Shown: positions 1-7,753, counted from the first letter of the stretch. The stretch is 16,587 nt of DNA from Segetimicrobium sp035279545 (GCA_035279545.1 DATEHM010000148.1:1-16587); one strand, 5' to 3'. Made by a program: numbers and translations. The notes: generated by a model not told the origin, from the sequence alone.

Positions 1-27
1 GTAACTCTCCCTCTGTTCATGCTCCCC

Positions 28-81
28 GGGTGACAGAATCACTGATCTGTTGGGGGGTGACAGAATCACGGAGCTATTAGC
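28..81. repeat. Two-unit tandem direct repeat, 27-nt period
   Basis: The 15-mer GGGTGACAGAATCAC occurs perfectly at 28-42 and 55-69. The similarity runs on beyond it, so the 27-nt units 28-54 and 55-81 match at 22 of 27 positions. The repeat stops where the intron-like folded RNA region begins. Short repeats of this kind occur at the ends of some insertion sequences, IS21-type elements for example, but no transposase gene is present here, so the link to an IS end is inference only. The left edge of the window may cut off further units. Confidence 0.7.
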
Positions 82-604
82 GCGTCCAGACTAATGCGGA
101 CGCGTTCAGTGGGAGTCAGTCCCACCGAGGGAAGCGCCAGATCCCTCGTAGCTTGAGCGGCAGAGAGGAGGGAGACCGAGATTTCTGAAGCCCGCTGACA
201 AAGCCATCCTTGGGATGGTGAGCGAGTCACCAGGCCGTAATGCGGTGAACGCGAGGTGGCCCCGAAAACAATGAAGAGTCCGGGGGCCGAGCCCTCTAAT
301 TGCAGGCGAAGGCAACATGGAGACGGCAGATCTGGCGGAAGAGTCGTCCCCACTCCGGCGGGGTGGTTAGCGGCGGCATGGTGACAAGGACGCGTTGCGC
401 AACTGGAGAGACCCTCCCCGCCCCGGGGCGAAATTCCCGGAAGCTGGGTAGGTCCTATAACCGGGCGATCCTCGGGAAGTGGACCGACGGCGGGAGGGAG
501 TCGGGTGGGCTCATAGGAGCAATGAACGGGGGTAATGCCCCGGGAGCACAGGAGCCCTGCTGCTCACATGCCCGAAACCATGGGGAGGCACGGACGACCT
601 GATA

Positions 605-1905
605 ATGGCGTCCATGAGTGTGCAGGAACTGAGGCGAAGGCTGTACCTGAAGGCGAAGTCCGACCCAGCCTGGCGGTTCTGGGGTCTGTACGCCCATGTA
701 TGCAAGTCAGAAACGCTCCGCGAAGCCTATGCGCTGGCCAAAGCGAATGACGGAGCGCCGGGAACTGACGGCGTGACGTTCCAGGCCATCGAAGCGGCAG
801 GTGTGGAGACGTTCCTGGCGCCGCTGCGGGACGAACTGCTCTCCGGGAGCTATTGCCCATTGCCGGCCCGCAAACACGCCATCCCGAAGCGCAGTGGTGG
901 AGAAAGAATGCTCCAGATGCCGTCGATTCGGGATCGTGTAGTCCAAGGGGCCATCAAGCTCATGCTCGAGCCGATCTTCGAGGCTGACTTCCAACCGGGC
1001 TCATACGGGTATCGCCCCAAACGCACGGCGCACCAAGCAGGGGCTCGGGTAGCAGAAGCAATTGTCCTCCGCAAGACGCGGGTGATCGACCTCGACTTGG
1101 CTGCCTACTTCGACAACGTCCAGCACCACACGTTGTTAGAAATGGTGGCAAAGCGAATCAGTGATCCCGCTATCCTGCGGGTGCTGAAGCTGATCCTCCG
1201 GGCCACGGGCCGTCAAGGGCTTTCCCAAGGGGGACCGCTTTCACCATTGCTGTCCAACATCTATCTCACGCCAGTGGATAGTATGTTGGAGAAGGCGCGG
1301 GAAACGACCCGGCACGGACCGTTCTGGTACGTGACGTACGCGCGGTGGGCGGAGATCTAGTGGTATGGGTGCACGCAGACCCCCGGGAGGATTGGCTAGT
1401 AAGGGCGGTGCAGCGGCGACTCCGGGAGGAGTTGGCGAAGCTCGGTATCCCGGTGAACGACGCGAAGAGCCGAGTGGTGGATCTGGCGCACGGGGAGATG
1501 TTTACCTTCCTAGGGTTTGACGTCCGCCGGATACGCAGCCTATGCGGAGCCTGGCGGCCGCAGTGTACACCGACGCGCCACAAGCGCACAGAGTTGCTGC
1601 GGAAGCTCCGGGAAGTTTTTCGACGCCACCGTTCTCACCCTGTGCAGGAGCTCATCCAAGAAATCAATCCGATTCTCAGGGGATGGCTCAACTATTTCCG
1701 GATCGGACATGCCCGTCGGCACTTCGAGCACATTCGTTACTGGATGGAGAGGAAAGTGCGACGCCATCTGGCGCGGGCCGCAAAGCGGTCAGGATTCGGC
1801 TGGAAGAGGTGGAGTAGGGAACGACTCTATCACGCGATGGGGCTGTATCACGATTACAGCATCCGTTACGTGAAGATGATCCCGAAAGCGCTCCCAGCGC
1901 GATAG
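605..1905 (+). pseudogene. ltrA: Group II intron reverse transcriptase/maturase, frameshifted at the catalytic Asp pair
   Basis: Two overlapping frames, 605-1360 and the frame running to 1905, together encode one protein of about 433 residues. This is the usual size for intron-encoded proteins without a C-terminal endonuclease. The first part carries the RT blocks: GAPGTDGV (residues 50-57), DLAAYFDN (164-171, first catalytic Asp) and SQGGPLSPLLSNIYL (207-221). The second part begins with DLVV and then has FLGFD and the maturase (X) domain with RGWLNYFR and GFGWKRW. At 1349-1359 the bases read GCG GA-GAT CTA. The family needs A-D-D-L, so one base is missing between 1353 and 1354. The frame then stops at TAG 1358. 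The lost base removes an active-site Asp codon, so the protein is almost certainly inactive. No homopolymer is present, which makes a simple sequencing indel less likely but not excluded. The frame starts at ATG 605; ATG 614 is an alternative. Confidence 0.9.
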
Positions 1906-1937
1906 GACACATAAGCCTTGAGGTGAAGGGAGCAGGA

Positions 1938-1970
1938 GAGCCCGGTGCGGGAAATCCGCACGCCGGGTTC
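1938..1970 (+). ncRNA. Group II intron domain V
   Basis: The hairpin has a lower stem GAGCCCGG (1938-1945) paired with CCGGGTTC (1963-1970) and an upper stem TGCGG with CCGCA. A GAAA-containing loop caps it, and a two-base CG bulge lies on the 3' side at 1961-1962. This is the conserved catalytic domain V, with an AGC triad at the 5' base and a 2-nt bulge. It lies 33 nt after the maturase stop, as expected. A following 6-bp pairing (CTTGCA 1995-2000 with TGCAAG 2019-2024) may be part of domain VI, but I could not identify the branch-point A with confidence. Confidence 0.9.
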
Positions 1971-2114
1971 GAGGTGGCGGGGGCTGGAACCAGACTTGCA
2001 CGAGCAGCGGTCGGGGTCTGCAAGCCATCGTCGGAGATGGTTAGGACTGAAAGACCTCTGCTCCGATCCGAGCACTGCGCCAGCCCTCGACCCTACCATC
2101 GTTCGCGCATTTCA

Positions 2115-2143
2115 TTGACAGGGCACCCCGCCCGGGCTATACT
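2115..2143 (+). promoter_or_regulatory. Sigma-70-type promoter for the leader and prkA operon
   Basis: The -35 box TTGACA (2115-2120) is perfect. A 17-nt spacer separates it from the -10 box TATACT (2138-2143), which differs from consensus at one position. Transcription should start near 2150. This is the best housekeeping promoter in the window. It sits about 75-100 nt downstream of the likely intron end, so it is probably native to the prkA locus and not part of the intron. Confidence 0.8.
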
Positions 2144-2149
2144 CGGCTC

Positions 2150-2412
2150 AAAGTTCAAGCCGTTGGGCATAGATGCGGTAAGCGCACACGCACCCCGAAG
2201 GCTCCGGGTCGACCGGAGCGCTTCGACCAAGTAGGAGACGCGCAGCATCGGGCCAACTGTCGTGGCGGCAACGGCGGTGCAGGAAAGCGAGGCTCAGCCG
2301 GGAGACCACCCAATCCCGCGCTGAGTTTTTGTGTTTGTGCCCCCGGTGAAAGGGGAAGAAGCGGTTTGAACCGGCGTGGGGATTCCCGCGTACACCATAC
2401 CAGGAGACGCAG
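2150..2412 (+). ncRNA. Structured leader or small RNA upstream of prkA
   Basis: About 260 nt separate the predicted transcription start from the prkA ATG, with no convincing coding frame. The region includes a 12-bp hairpin with one bulge: CGAAG-GCTCCGG (2196-2207), loop GTCGA, then CCGGAGC-g-CTTCG (2213-2225). It also includes an intrinsic terminator (2293-2335) and short hairpins after the terminator, such as CCCC 2341-2344 with GGGG 2352-2355. Either the promoter makes a roughly 180-nt free RNA that ends at the terminator, or the terminator is an attenuator or riboswitch expression platform for the operon. I could not match it to a known riboswitch class. Confidence 0.55.
2293..2335 (+). 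terminator. Intrinsic terminator/attenuator inside the prkA leader
   Basis: CTCAGC-CGGGA (2293-2303) pairs with TCCCG-c-GCTGAG (2314-2325) to give an 11-bp stem with one bulged C and a 10-nt loop. TTTTT (2326-2330) and the U-rich GTGTTTGT follow directly. The element lies downstream of the strong promoter and 77 nt upstream of the prkA start. If it worked constitutively it would cut off the operon from this promoter, so conditional readthrough or a separate small RNA is implied. Confidence 0.75.
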
Positions 2413-4077
2413 ATGAACGACATCAACACCGTTGAGGCCTACCTTGCCGCCAGCCGACGAGATGCGCGTCTGACCCGGACCACCCTGCACTACATCGCCG
2501 ACATGATCGATTATTTCGGCAAGGACAAGGTGTTCGAGGGGATCTACGGGATGGATCGGCAACTCGACGACATCGTGGCGTTTTTCAAAGGATACGCGAT
2601 GAGCATGGAGCGGCGCTTGTTGCTCCTGGTAGGCCCGCAGGGTTCGGGGAAGTCGATGACCGTCGATAAGCTCAAGCGGCGCCTGGAGGAGTATTCCGGA
2701 AAACCCGACGGGCTGGTGTACGCCGTGGACGGATGCCCGTTCCATCAGCATCCGTTCGACCTGATTCCCTCGGACGTCCGCGAGGCCGAGGGCATCTGGT
2801 GGCACGAGGAGGCGGTGCCGTGTCCCGTGTGCGAGCGGGTGATCGGCTCGCGCGGCGGGTGGCGCACGGTCCCGGTCCGCCAGGTCCTCCTCTCCGCCCG
2901 CGACAAGATCGGAGTGGCCAAGCACACGCCGACGGACCTCCGCCGCGAAGATATCACGAACTTCGTCGGCAACATCAACTTCGCGATGCTGAAGGAGCGG
3001 GGTTCGACCTACGATCCCGATGCCTACGATTTCGATGGGAAGGTGATCTGGGCGAATCGGGGGATCCTGGACTGGACGGAGGTGTTCAAGAGCCGGCGGC
3101 AGCTCCTCTCGCTCCTTTTGGAGTTGATCCAGTCGAAGCGGATCGACCTCGCCAACTTCCCGACGGTCCACGTCGACGAGGTTGTGATCGGCCACACCAA
3201 CTATCCTGAGTACAACGTGTTCCTGGCCGAAGACATCATGGAGCCGCTGCGCGGGCGGATTCACAAGATCGACTTCCCGTACAACGTTGACATCCAGGGG
3301 GAAACGCGCATCTACCGTGCGCTGGTGGAACGGGCCAATCACGTTCGGGGCGAAACCAAGCACATTCCGCAGGACGTGTTCGAGCTGGCGGCCACGTACG
3401 CGATTCGGACCCGGCAGGAGTCTCAGGGCCTGCGCGGGCTCAGCCCGCGCTTTTTCGAGGACGCATTTTCCCTGGCCTACACCCACGCCCGTGAGTGTCT
3501 GGATCTGGAGGTCATGACCGAGGCGATTGAGCGGACGTTTGAGCACCAGTCGATCAAAGACCTGAACCAGAAGGACCTGCTGAAGCTGTTCGAGGAGACG
3601 AAGGTCGATTTCGTCAACAAGAAGGTCGACCAGATGGTCGAGGACATCGTCCCCACGCACTTCTACGACTACGGGCAGAATCTCTACCTCAATTATCTCG
3701 ACGCGGCCGCCCGCAACGTGTTGGGCGAGGCCCTCGTGGATAGTGAGAAGGAGCTCATCGACGAAGTGGAAGGGGCGCTGGTTCAAAAGCGGCAGATCAG
3801 CCGCCAGGGGCGGGTCGCCTTCGAGAACGTGCTGGTGGAACGACGTGAGGAACTCCGGCGGATGAGCTACCGCGATCACGAGCACCTCCGGGGGGCGATC
3901 AACGAGATCGTCTTCAACAAGATCAAGAACTGCCTGCGGCTGTATGAAAAAACCGAGGAGATGGATCCGAAGAGCCGCGAGCTTCTCGACGTTCTGCAGC
4001 GGAGTGCGGTCGAAGAGCACGGCTACTGCCAGCACTGCGCCCGCGCTCTGTTCAAGGTGATCGGGAGGAGCTTCTAG
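2413..4077 (+). CDS. prkA: PrkA-family AAA+ serine protein kinase
   Basis: This is a cytoplasmic PrkA/YeaG-type protein: an AAA+ ATPase module followed by the PrkA C-terminal domain. Family members are linked to starvation and sporulation responses and act with YeaH/YhbH and SpoVR/YcgB. The Walker A motif GPQGSGKS is at residues 74-81. A sensor-like VVIGHTN strand and an arginine-rich RGRIHKIDFPY segment follow, as in E. coli YeaG. CPVC (137-140) and CQHC (539-542) are two CxxC pairs that could bind metal; that is inference. At 554 residues the protein is shorter than YeaG (about 640) and B. subtilis PrkA (about 630). ATG 2413 is well supported by AGGAG at 2402-2406, 6 nt upstream. It is the first gene of the trio; yeaH follows after 39 nt. 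Whether the main activity is kinase or AAA+ protease-like is debated for the family. Confidence 0.93.
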   Translation: MNDINTVEAYLAASRRDARLTRTTLHYIADMIDYFGKDKVFEGIYGMDRQLDDIVAFFKGYAMSMERRLLLLVGPQGSGKSMTVDKLKRRLEEYSGKPDGLVYAVDGCPFHQHPFDLIPSDVREAEGIWWHEEAVPCPVCERVIGSRGGWRTVPVRQVLLSARDKIGVAKHTPTDLRREDITNFVGNINFAMLKERGSTYDPDAYDFDGKVIWANRGILDWTEVFKSRRQLLSLLLELIQSKRIDLANFPTVHVDEVVIGHTNYPEYNVFLAEDIMEPLRGRIHKIDFPYNVDIQGETRIYRALVERANHVRGETKHIPQDVFELAATYAIRTRQESQGLRGLSPRFFEDAFSLAYTHARECLDLEVMTEAIERTFEHQSIKDLNQKDLLKLFEETKVDFVNKKVDQMVEDIVPTHFYDYGQNLYLNYLDAAARNVLGEALVDSEKELIDEVEGALVQKRQISRQGRVAFENVLVERREELRRMSYRDHEHLRGAINEIVFNKIKNCLRLYEKTEEMDPKSRELLDVLQRSAVEEHGYCQHCARALFKVIGRSF

Positions 4078-4116
4078 ACACCCGGCGAGCTCCGGGGCCG
4101 CGGCTGGAGGAATCAG

Positions 4117-5271
4117 ATGAAGATCCATCGAGGGCGGATCGCCCAACACAAGCACGACCATCACCTCCGAGAGTATCTCAAGCAGAACCTCAACGAGCTC
4201 ATCCAGCAGAAAGAGCTGATCATCGATGGCAAGGTGAAGACCCAGATCGCCACGCTCGACCTGCCGACCTTGAAGTTTGCCGAGGAGACCCAGTATCTCG
4301 CCCAGGGGACCGGCAGCGGCGGCGGGGGCACGGGCGCGGGCGGTCCCGGAGCCGGGGACGGCCGGATCCAAGCCCTGGGGGGACTCCTGGGCGGGGATCA
4401 CCACGGCAAGGAGCTGCGGGTGGAACTGGACTTCGACGAGTTCGTCAGGCTGGCGCAGGAGGTCCTGTTGGAGGAGCTGCGGCTCCCCGCCTTTCACGAG
4501 CCCGCGCGGTGGGGCGAGGTGGAGAGCCAGGATATCCCGGAGCTGGACGACCTGGACCGGATCGGGATCCGGGCCGACCTCAATCTCGAGGAGACGATGG
4601 TCCAGAGCCTCTATCGCAATGCCCGGGAGCGCGGCGTCCTCGACTACGACGTCGACGTCCAGCAAGATGCCTGGTACTTCATCGAAGACCCGACGATCTT
4701 CCAAAATAACCGTTCGGTGGAGGTGTACGTTCTCGACGTTTCCGGGTCGATGCGCGGAGAGTATCTCTCGTTGGTCCGCAAGACGATCTTCATCCTCTGG
4801 CACTATCTCGAGCGGCGGTATCCGACCAATCTTCGTCGGTACGTGGTGTTCCAGGATGTGGCAGAGGAGAAGGTGCGCGACGAGTTCTTCTGCGTGGAGT
4901 CGAGCGGGGGGACGCACATCAGCACGGGGTTCGAGAAGGCGATTGAGCTGCTGGAGGGCGCTCGGGAGTATGACAAGTTCCTGTTCATGTTCACGGATGG
5001 GGAGACCAGCTCGGGGGACTTCGATCAGGCGAAGAAGCGGTTCGAGGAAGCCCGTGGGGCATTCGATCTGGTCATCTACGGCCACGTGAATCCGGGTGGC
5101 CGGGGGATCGGTGGATTCAGCGAGTACGTGCAGGAGGCCGCCAAGACCGGCGAGGGGGCGCTGTTCGCCAACCTGATGGATATCGAGACGATCCGGGCGG
5201 CGATGAAGGACTTCCTGGCCTTCTTCGACGCCCAGGCCACGCGGCGCTACGCCGGCAGCGTCCGGCGGTAG
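4117..5271 (+). CDS. yeaH: DUF444/UPF0229 VWA-domain protein (YeaH/YhbH)
   Basis: This is the von Willebrand A-like partner of PrkA; in B. subtilis the homologue YhbH is needed for normal sporulation. The N-terminus is basic and His-rich (HRGRIAQHKHDHH). A very glycine-rich linker spans residues 64-93, and the VWA domain follows. Its metal-ion-dependent adhesion site is complete: DVSGS at 207-211, the Thr in GGTHIS at 264-269 and FTDGE at 292-296. The length of 384 residues is near YhbH (about 390) and below E. coli YeaH (427). GGAGG at 4106-4110 lies 6 nt before ATG 4117. The gene sits 39 nt after prkA and 15 nt before spoVR, so the three are almost certainly one transcript. The Mg-binding fold suggests protein-protein interaction; the partner is not visible from sequence. 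Confidence 0.93.
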   Translation: MKIHRGRIAQHKHDHHLREYLKQNLNELIQQKELIIDGKVKTQIATLDLPTLKFAEETQYLAQGTGSGGGGTGAGGPGAGDGRIQALGGLLGGDHHGKELRVELDFDEFVRLAQEVLLEELRLPAFHEPARWGEVESQDIPELDDLDRIGIRADLNLEETMVQSLYRNARERGVLDYDVDVQQDAWYFIEDPTIFQNNRSVEVYVLDVSGSMRGEYLSLVRKTIFILWHYLERRYPTNLRRYVVFQDVAEEKVRDEFFCVESSGGTHISTGFEKAIELLEGAREYDKFLFMFTDGETSSGDFDQAKKRFEEARGAFDLVIYGHVNPGGRGIGGFSEYVQEAAKTGEGALFANLMDIETIRAAMKDFLAFFDAQATRRYAGSVRR

Positions 5272-5286
5272 CCTGCGGGACAGCTC

Positions 5287-6444
5287 ATGATCGGTGAGTA
5301 CCAGAGCGTGATCCGCCAGCTGGAGGGCCTCGCCCACGATCGTGGGCTGGTCTTCGATCCCGTAGTCTTTCAGATCACCGACAGCGATGAGATCGCCGAA
5401 GTGGCCAGCATGGGGCTGCCCAACCGATTCATCCATTGGTACTGGGGTGGGACCTACAAGGAGCTGGTCATGCAGCAGGCCAAGGAAGTGTTCACCATCC
5501 TTGAGCTGGTGCTGAATACAATTCCGTCGCACGCGTTCCTGAGAAGCACGAACACCTACCTGCAGAATGTTCTCGTGATCGCCCACGTCCTAGGCCACGC
5601 GGATTTCTTCGCGAACAACCACTGGTATCGCAAATCCAATAAGAACATGCTGAACATCGCCGAGCAGCATGCCCGCATGATCCGGTGGTACGAGGCCGAG
5701 TACGGGCGGGAGCGCATCGAGAAGCTGCTCGACGCGTTGCTGACCGTGGCCACCTCTGTCAACGCCTTTGAGCGGAGCCCTCAGGAGCAGCAGAAACGGC
5801 TAATCTACTATCTGGAAGAGCGTGCGCCGCTGGAGGAGTTCGAGCGGACCCTGTTCGAGTCGATCCGGGAGGAGGCGGAGTACTTCGACCTGATCCAGCG
5901 GACGCACATCATCAACGAAGGGTGGGCGACGTTCGTCGAGGCCGAGCTCCTCAACCGGTTGCTCACCGCTAAGGAGTGGGCCAGCATCTCGGTGCAGCTC
6001 TGCAACCGGCCGGCGCCGTACACCATCGGGTACACGCTGTTCGCGCACGTGCGCGAAGAGGAAGGGTTTGGCCGGGCGCTGGAGCTCCGCCGGTTCTACG
6101 AGGACGTCAGCCTGATCGACCTCACGCTGACCGAGGAGTTGGTGCGGCGCCTCGACATCTTCGTCTACGACCCCAAGGAGAAGCAAAAGAACTACGATCT
6201 GCAAAAGGTGAAGGAGATGCTGATTGCCCAGAAGTTGTACAAGGGGGAGCCTCGCATCGAGGTCGATCCCACCTCGCAGGGCCGCGATCTCCTGCTCGCG
6301 CATCTCGACGAGGATCGCAAGCTGGAACCGAAGCGGATTAACCTCTTCCTCCGCGCCGTCTACTCCCTCTGGCGCAACCCCGTGAAACTCCGGGCGAACG
6401 GCAAGGTCTATACCTACGATCGCCGGGGGTTGTCCTCGACTTAG
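5287..6444 (+). CDS. spoVR: SpoVR/YcgB family protein
   Basis: This is the third member of the conserved prkA-yeaH-spoVR set. In B. subtilis SpoVR is required for spore cortex formation, and in enterobacteria YcgB is part of the same stress module. Family hallmarks are visible: the FIHWYWGG N-terminal block (48-55), HVLGHADFFANN (100-111) and NEGWA (210-214). The HxxxH and Glu arrangement looks like a metal site; that is my inference, and no enzymatic activity is established for the family. At 385 residues it is clearly shorter than B. subtilis SpoVR (about 470) and YcgB (510), but the end-to-end motif order suggests compaction and not truncation. The start ATG 5287 has only a weak upstream GCGGGA, so translation may depend on coupling to yeaH. 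Confidence 0.92.
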   Translation: MIGEYQSVIRQLEGLAHDRGLVFDPVVFQITDSDEIAEVASMGLPNRFIHWYWGGTYKELVMQQAKEVFTILELVLNTIPSHAFLRSTNTYLQNVLVIAHVLGHADFFANNHWYRKSNKNMLNIAEQHARMIRWYEAEYGRERIEKLLDALLTVATSVNAFERSPQEQQKRLIYYLEERAPLEEFERTLFESIREEAEYFDLIQRTHIINEGWATFVEAELLNRLLTAKEWASISVQLCNRPAPYTIGYTLFAHVREEEGFGRALELRRFYEDVSLIDLTLTEELVRRLDIFVYDPKEKQKNYDLQKVKEMLIAQKLYKGEPRIEVDPTSQGRDLLLAHLDEDRKLEPKRINLFLRAVYSLWRNPVKLRANGKVYTYDRRGLSST

Positions 6445-6490
6445 GCTACGCGTTGCCGCGGCGCCCCCGGAGCTGTACCGTGGGGAGGGG

Positions 6491-7009
6491 ATGCCGTCCA
6501 CGGTTCGAAATCCTCCCCGCATGGAGATCCTCGAAGTCAAACGCACGCTCGCCGGAGGGGTCGAGCGGTTCCCCTGCGTCGCCGTGGAGATGACCGCATC
6601 CCGCGCCGTGCTGCTGTACGCGCTCACCCGCGCCAGGCGCCTCGGCGGCATCGATCTCACCCCGGGGATGGTCACCGTGGCCTACTATTGGGTCGACCGG
6701 CCTTACAACGTCTACCACTGGATCTCCCCGCAGGGGCAGACGGTGGCCTGGTACTTCAACGTGAGCGGTCCGGTCCGCATCGCGGACGGGCGGGTGGAGT
6801 GGCAGGACCTCGAGGTGGATGTGCTGGTGACGCCCGATCTGCGCACCCAGGTCTTGGATGAGGACCGGCTGCCGCCGGATCTTCCGGCGGAGCGGCACGC
6901 GGCGATCGCGGCGGCGCGGGACCGCGTGCTGCGCGAGGCGCCCCAGGTGGTGCAGGAGCTTGAACGGACGTCGCGGGGCCTGCTGGCGCGGGCGGCGGAG
7001 GCTCCCTGA
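6491..7009 (+). CDS. DUF402 domain protein
   Basis: The protein has 172 residues. The core (about 64-127) reads as DUF402: an aromatic WYFN strand, then WQDLEVDVLV, then VLDEDRL. The Asp/Glu residues D107, D110, D123, E124 and D125 could form the metal site seen in DUF402 hydrolases such as FomD and nucleoside tri/diphosphatases. A helical, Ala/Arg-rich C-terminus follows. The substrate cannot be told from sequence. GGGGAGGGG directly precedes ATG 6491, which favours this start over Met11 at 6521. The gene begins 46 nt after spoVR on the same strand, so it may be read from the same promoter. Its stop overlaps the next start as TGATG, so the two are probably translated together. Confidence 0.85.
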   Translation: MPSTVRNPPRMEILEVKRTLAGGVERFPCVAVEMTASRAVLLYALTRARRLGGIDLTPGMVTVAYYWVDRPYNVYHWISPQGQTVAWYFNVSGPVRIADGRVEWQDLEVDVLVTPDLRTQVLDEDRLPPDLPAERHAAIAAARDRVLREAPQVVQELERTSRGLLARAAEAP

Positions 7010-7752
7010 TGCGCCTCCACCATCGGATTGCGGTGATCACGGGGTCGAGCCGCGGGATCGGACGCGCGATCGCCCAGGCGATGGCCCGCGAGGGGGCGGC
7101 GGTGGTCCTCAACGCCTCTCGATCGATCGGGGAAGCCCAGGTGGCCGCCGACGCGATCGTGCGGGCGGGCGGCCGCGCGCTGGCGATCCAGGCCGACGTC
7201 GGCAGCCCGGGGGACGCCAACGCCCTGATCGCACAGGCGGTGGAGGCGTGGGGACGGGTGGACATTCTCGTCAACAACGCCGGCTTGGCGGATCGGGCCG
7301 GCATCTGGCAGATCGACGAGGCGGGATGGGCGCGGATGCTGGCCGTGCACGTGACCGGTCCGTTCTTCGCCGGCCGGGCGGCGGGGGAGCTGATGATCCG
7401 GCAGGGGCGGGGGGTGATCATCAACATCGCCTCGATGCGGGGGATCGAGCCAGGCACGGGGCCGCTGCACTACAACGTGAGTAAGGCCGCCGTGCTGATG
7501 CTGACCAAGTGCCTCGCGCGCGACCTGGCTCCGCATGTTCGCGTCAATGCCATCGCCCCCGGGTATACGGAGACGGCGTTCCACGCCGACCGCACGATCG
7601 CCGAACGCGAGCAGATCGCCTCGAAAATCCCCCTGGGACGGTTCAGCCAGCCCGAAGAAATCGCACGGGCGGCGGTGTTTCTCGCCTCGGACGAATCGGC
7701 CTTCGTGACGGGTCAGACGCTGATCGTGTCGGGCGGGGTGGTGACGGGCTAG
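7009..7752 (+). CDS. SDR-family NAD(P)-dependent oxidoreductase, FabG-like
   Basis: This is a 247-residue classical short-chain dehydrogenase. The cofactor motif TGSSRGIG is at residues 11-18, NNAG at 89-92, the catalytic Ser at 142 and YxxxK at Tyr155/Lys159. PG after the last core strand (APGYTET) and the C-terminal G-rich strand are normal. One oddity is residue 114: the tetrad Asn, usually in an N-[LV]-T/x-G context, is His here (AVHVTGPF). The cofactor could be NAD or NADP; the loop after strand 2 (LNASRS) hints at NADP but is not decisive. The start overlaps the DUF402 stop by one base. It is FabG-like in overall sequence, but with no fatty-acid genes nearby the substrate is unknown. 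Confidence 0.93.
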   Translation: MRLHHRIAVITGSSRGIGRAIAQAMAREGAAVVLNASRSIGEAQVAADAIVRAGGRALAIQADVGSPGDANALIAQAVEAWGRVDILVNNAGLADRAGIWQIDEAGWARMLAVHVTGPFFAGRAAGELMIRQGRGVIINIASMRGIEPGTGPLHYNVSKAAVLMLTKCLARDLAPHVRVNAIAPGYTETAFHADRTIAEREQIASKIPLGRFSQPEEIARAAVFLASDESAFVTGQTLIVSGGVVTG

Positions 7753-7753
7753 G

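Larger units (their letters stand above)
81..2040 (+). mobile_element. Group II intron with degenerate maturase gene (boundaries approximate)
   Basis: A non-coding, structure-rich 5' segment (about 81-604), an internal reverse transcriptase/maturase frame (605-1905) and a recognisable domain V (1938-1970) together define a group II intron on the plus strand. The 5' end is not certain. One candidate is GTGGG at 109, which resembles the GUGYG intron start and follows a perfect 7-bp hairpin (CGCGTCC 81-87 with GGACGCG 98-104). Just after it lies a second hairpin, GTGGGA 109-114 with TCCCAC 120-125. The 3' end lies after domain VI, roughly 2025-2040, and I cannot place it exactly. The encoded protein is frameshifted, so the intron is probably immobile unless helped in trans. 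The RNA may still fold and splice. Confidence 0.82.

Noticed and set aside
300..602. A 100-codon frame within the 5' intron RNA
   Set aside because: No family resemblance, and it lies in the structured ribozyme part.
1345..1360. Programmed -1 frameshift to make an active maturase
   Set aside because: A -1 slip would read Glu-Asp in place of Asp-Asp at the active site, and no slippery heptamer is present. A simple base loss explains the data better.
2272..2312. Cobalamin riboswitch (B12-box-like AGCCGGGAGACC at 2296-2307)
   Set aside because: Only the box resembles the consensus; the rest of the core, in particular the conserved GGTG/AAATCC-like and GCAACTG-paired elements, is not found in order. 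GGGAGACC is also a common short string.
2155..5586. A 1143-codon open frame on the minus strand
   Set aside because: It lies opposite prkA, yeaH and spoVR and its sequence is low-complexity (runs of L, V, E, H, D, P) typical of the shadow of codon-biased GC-rich genes. It has no family motif.
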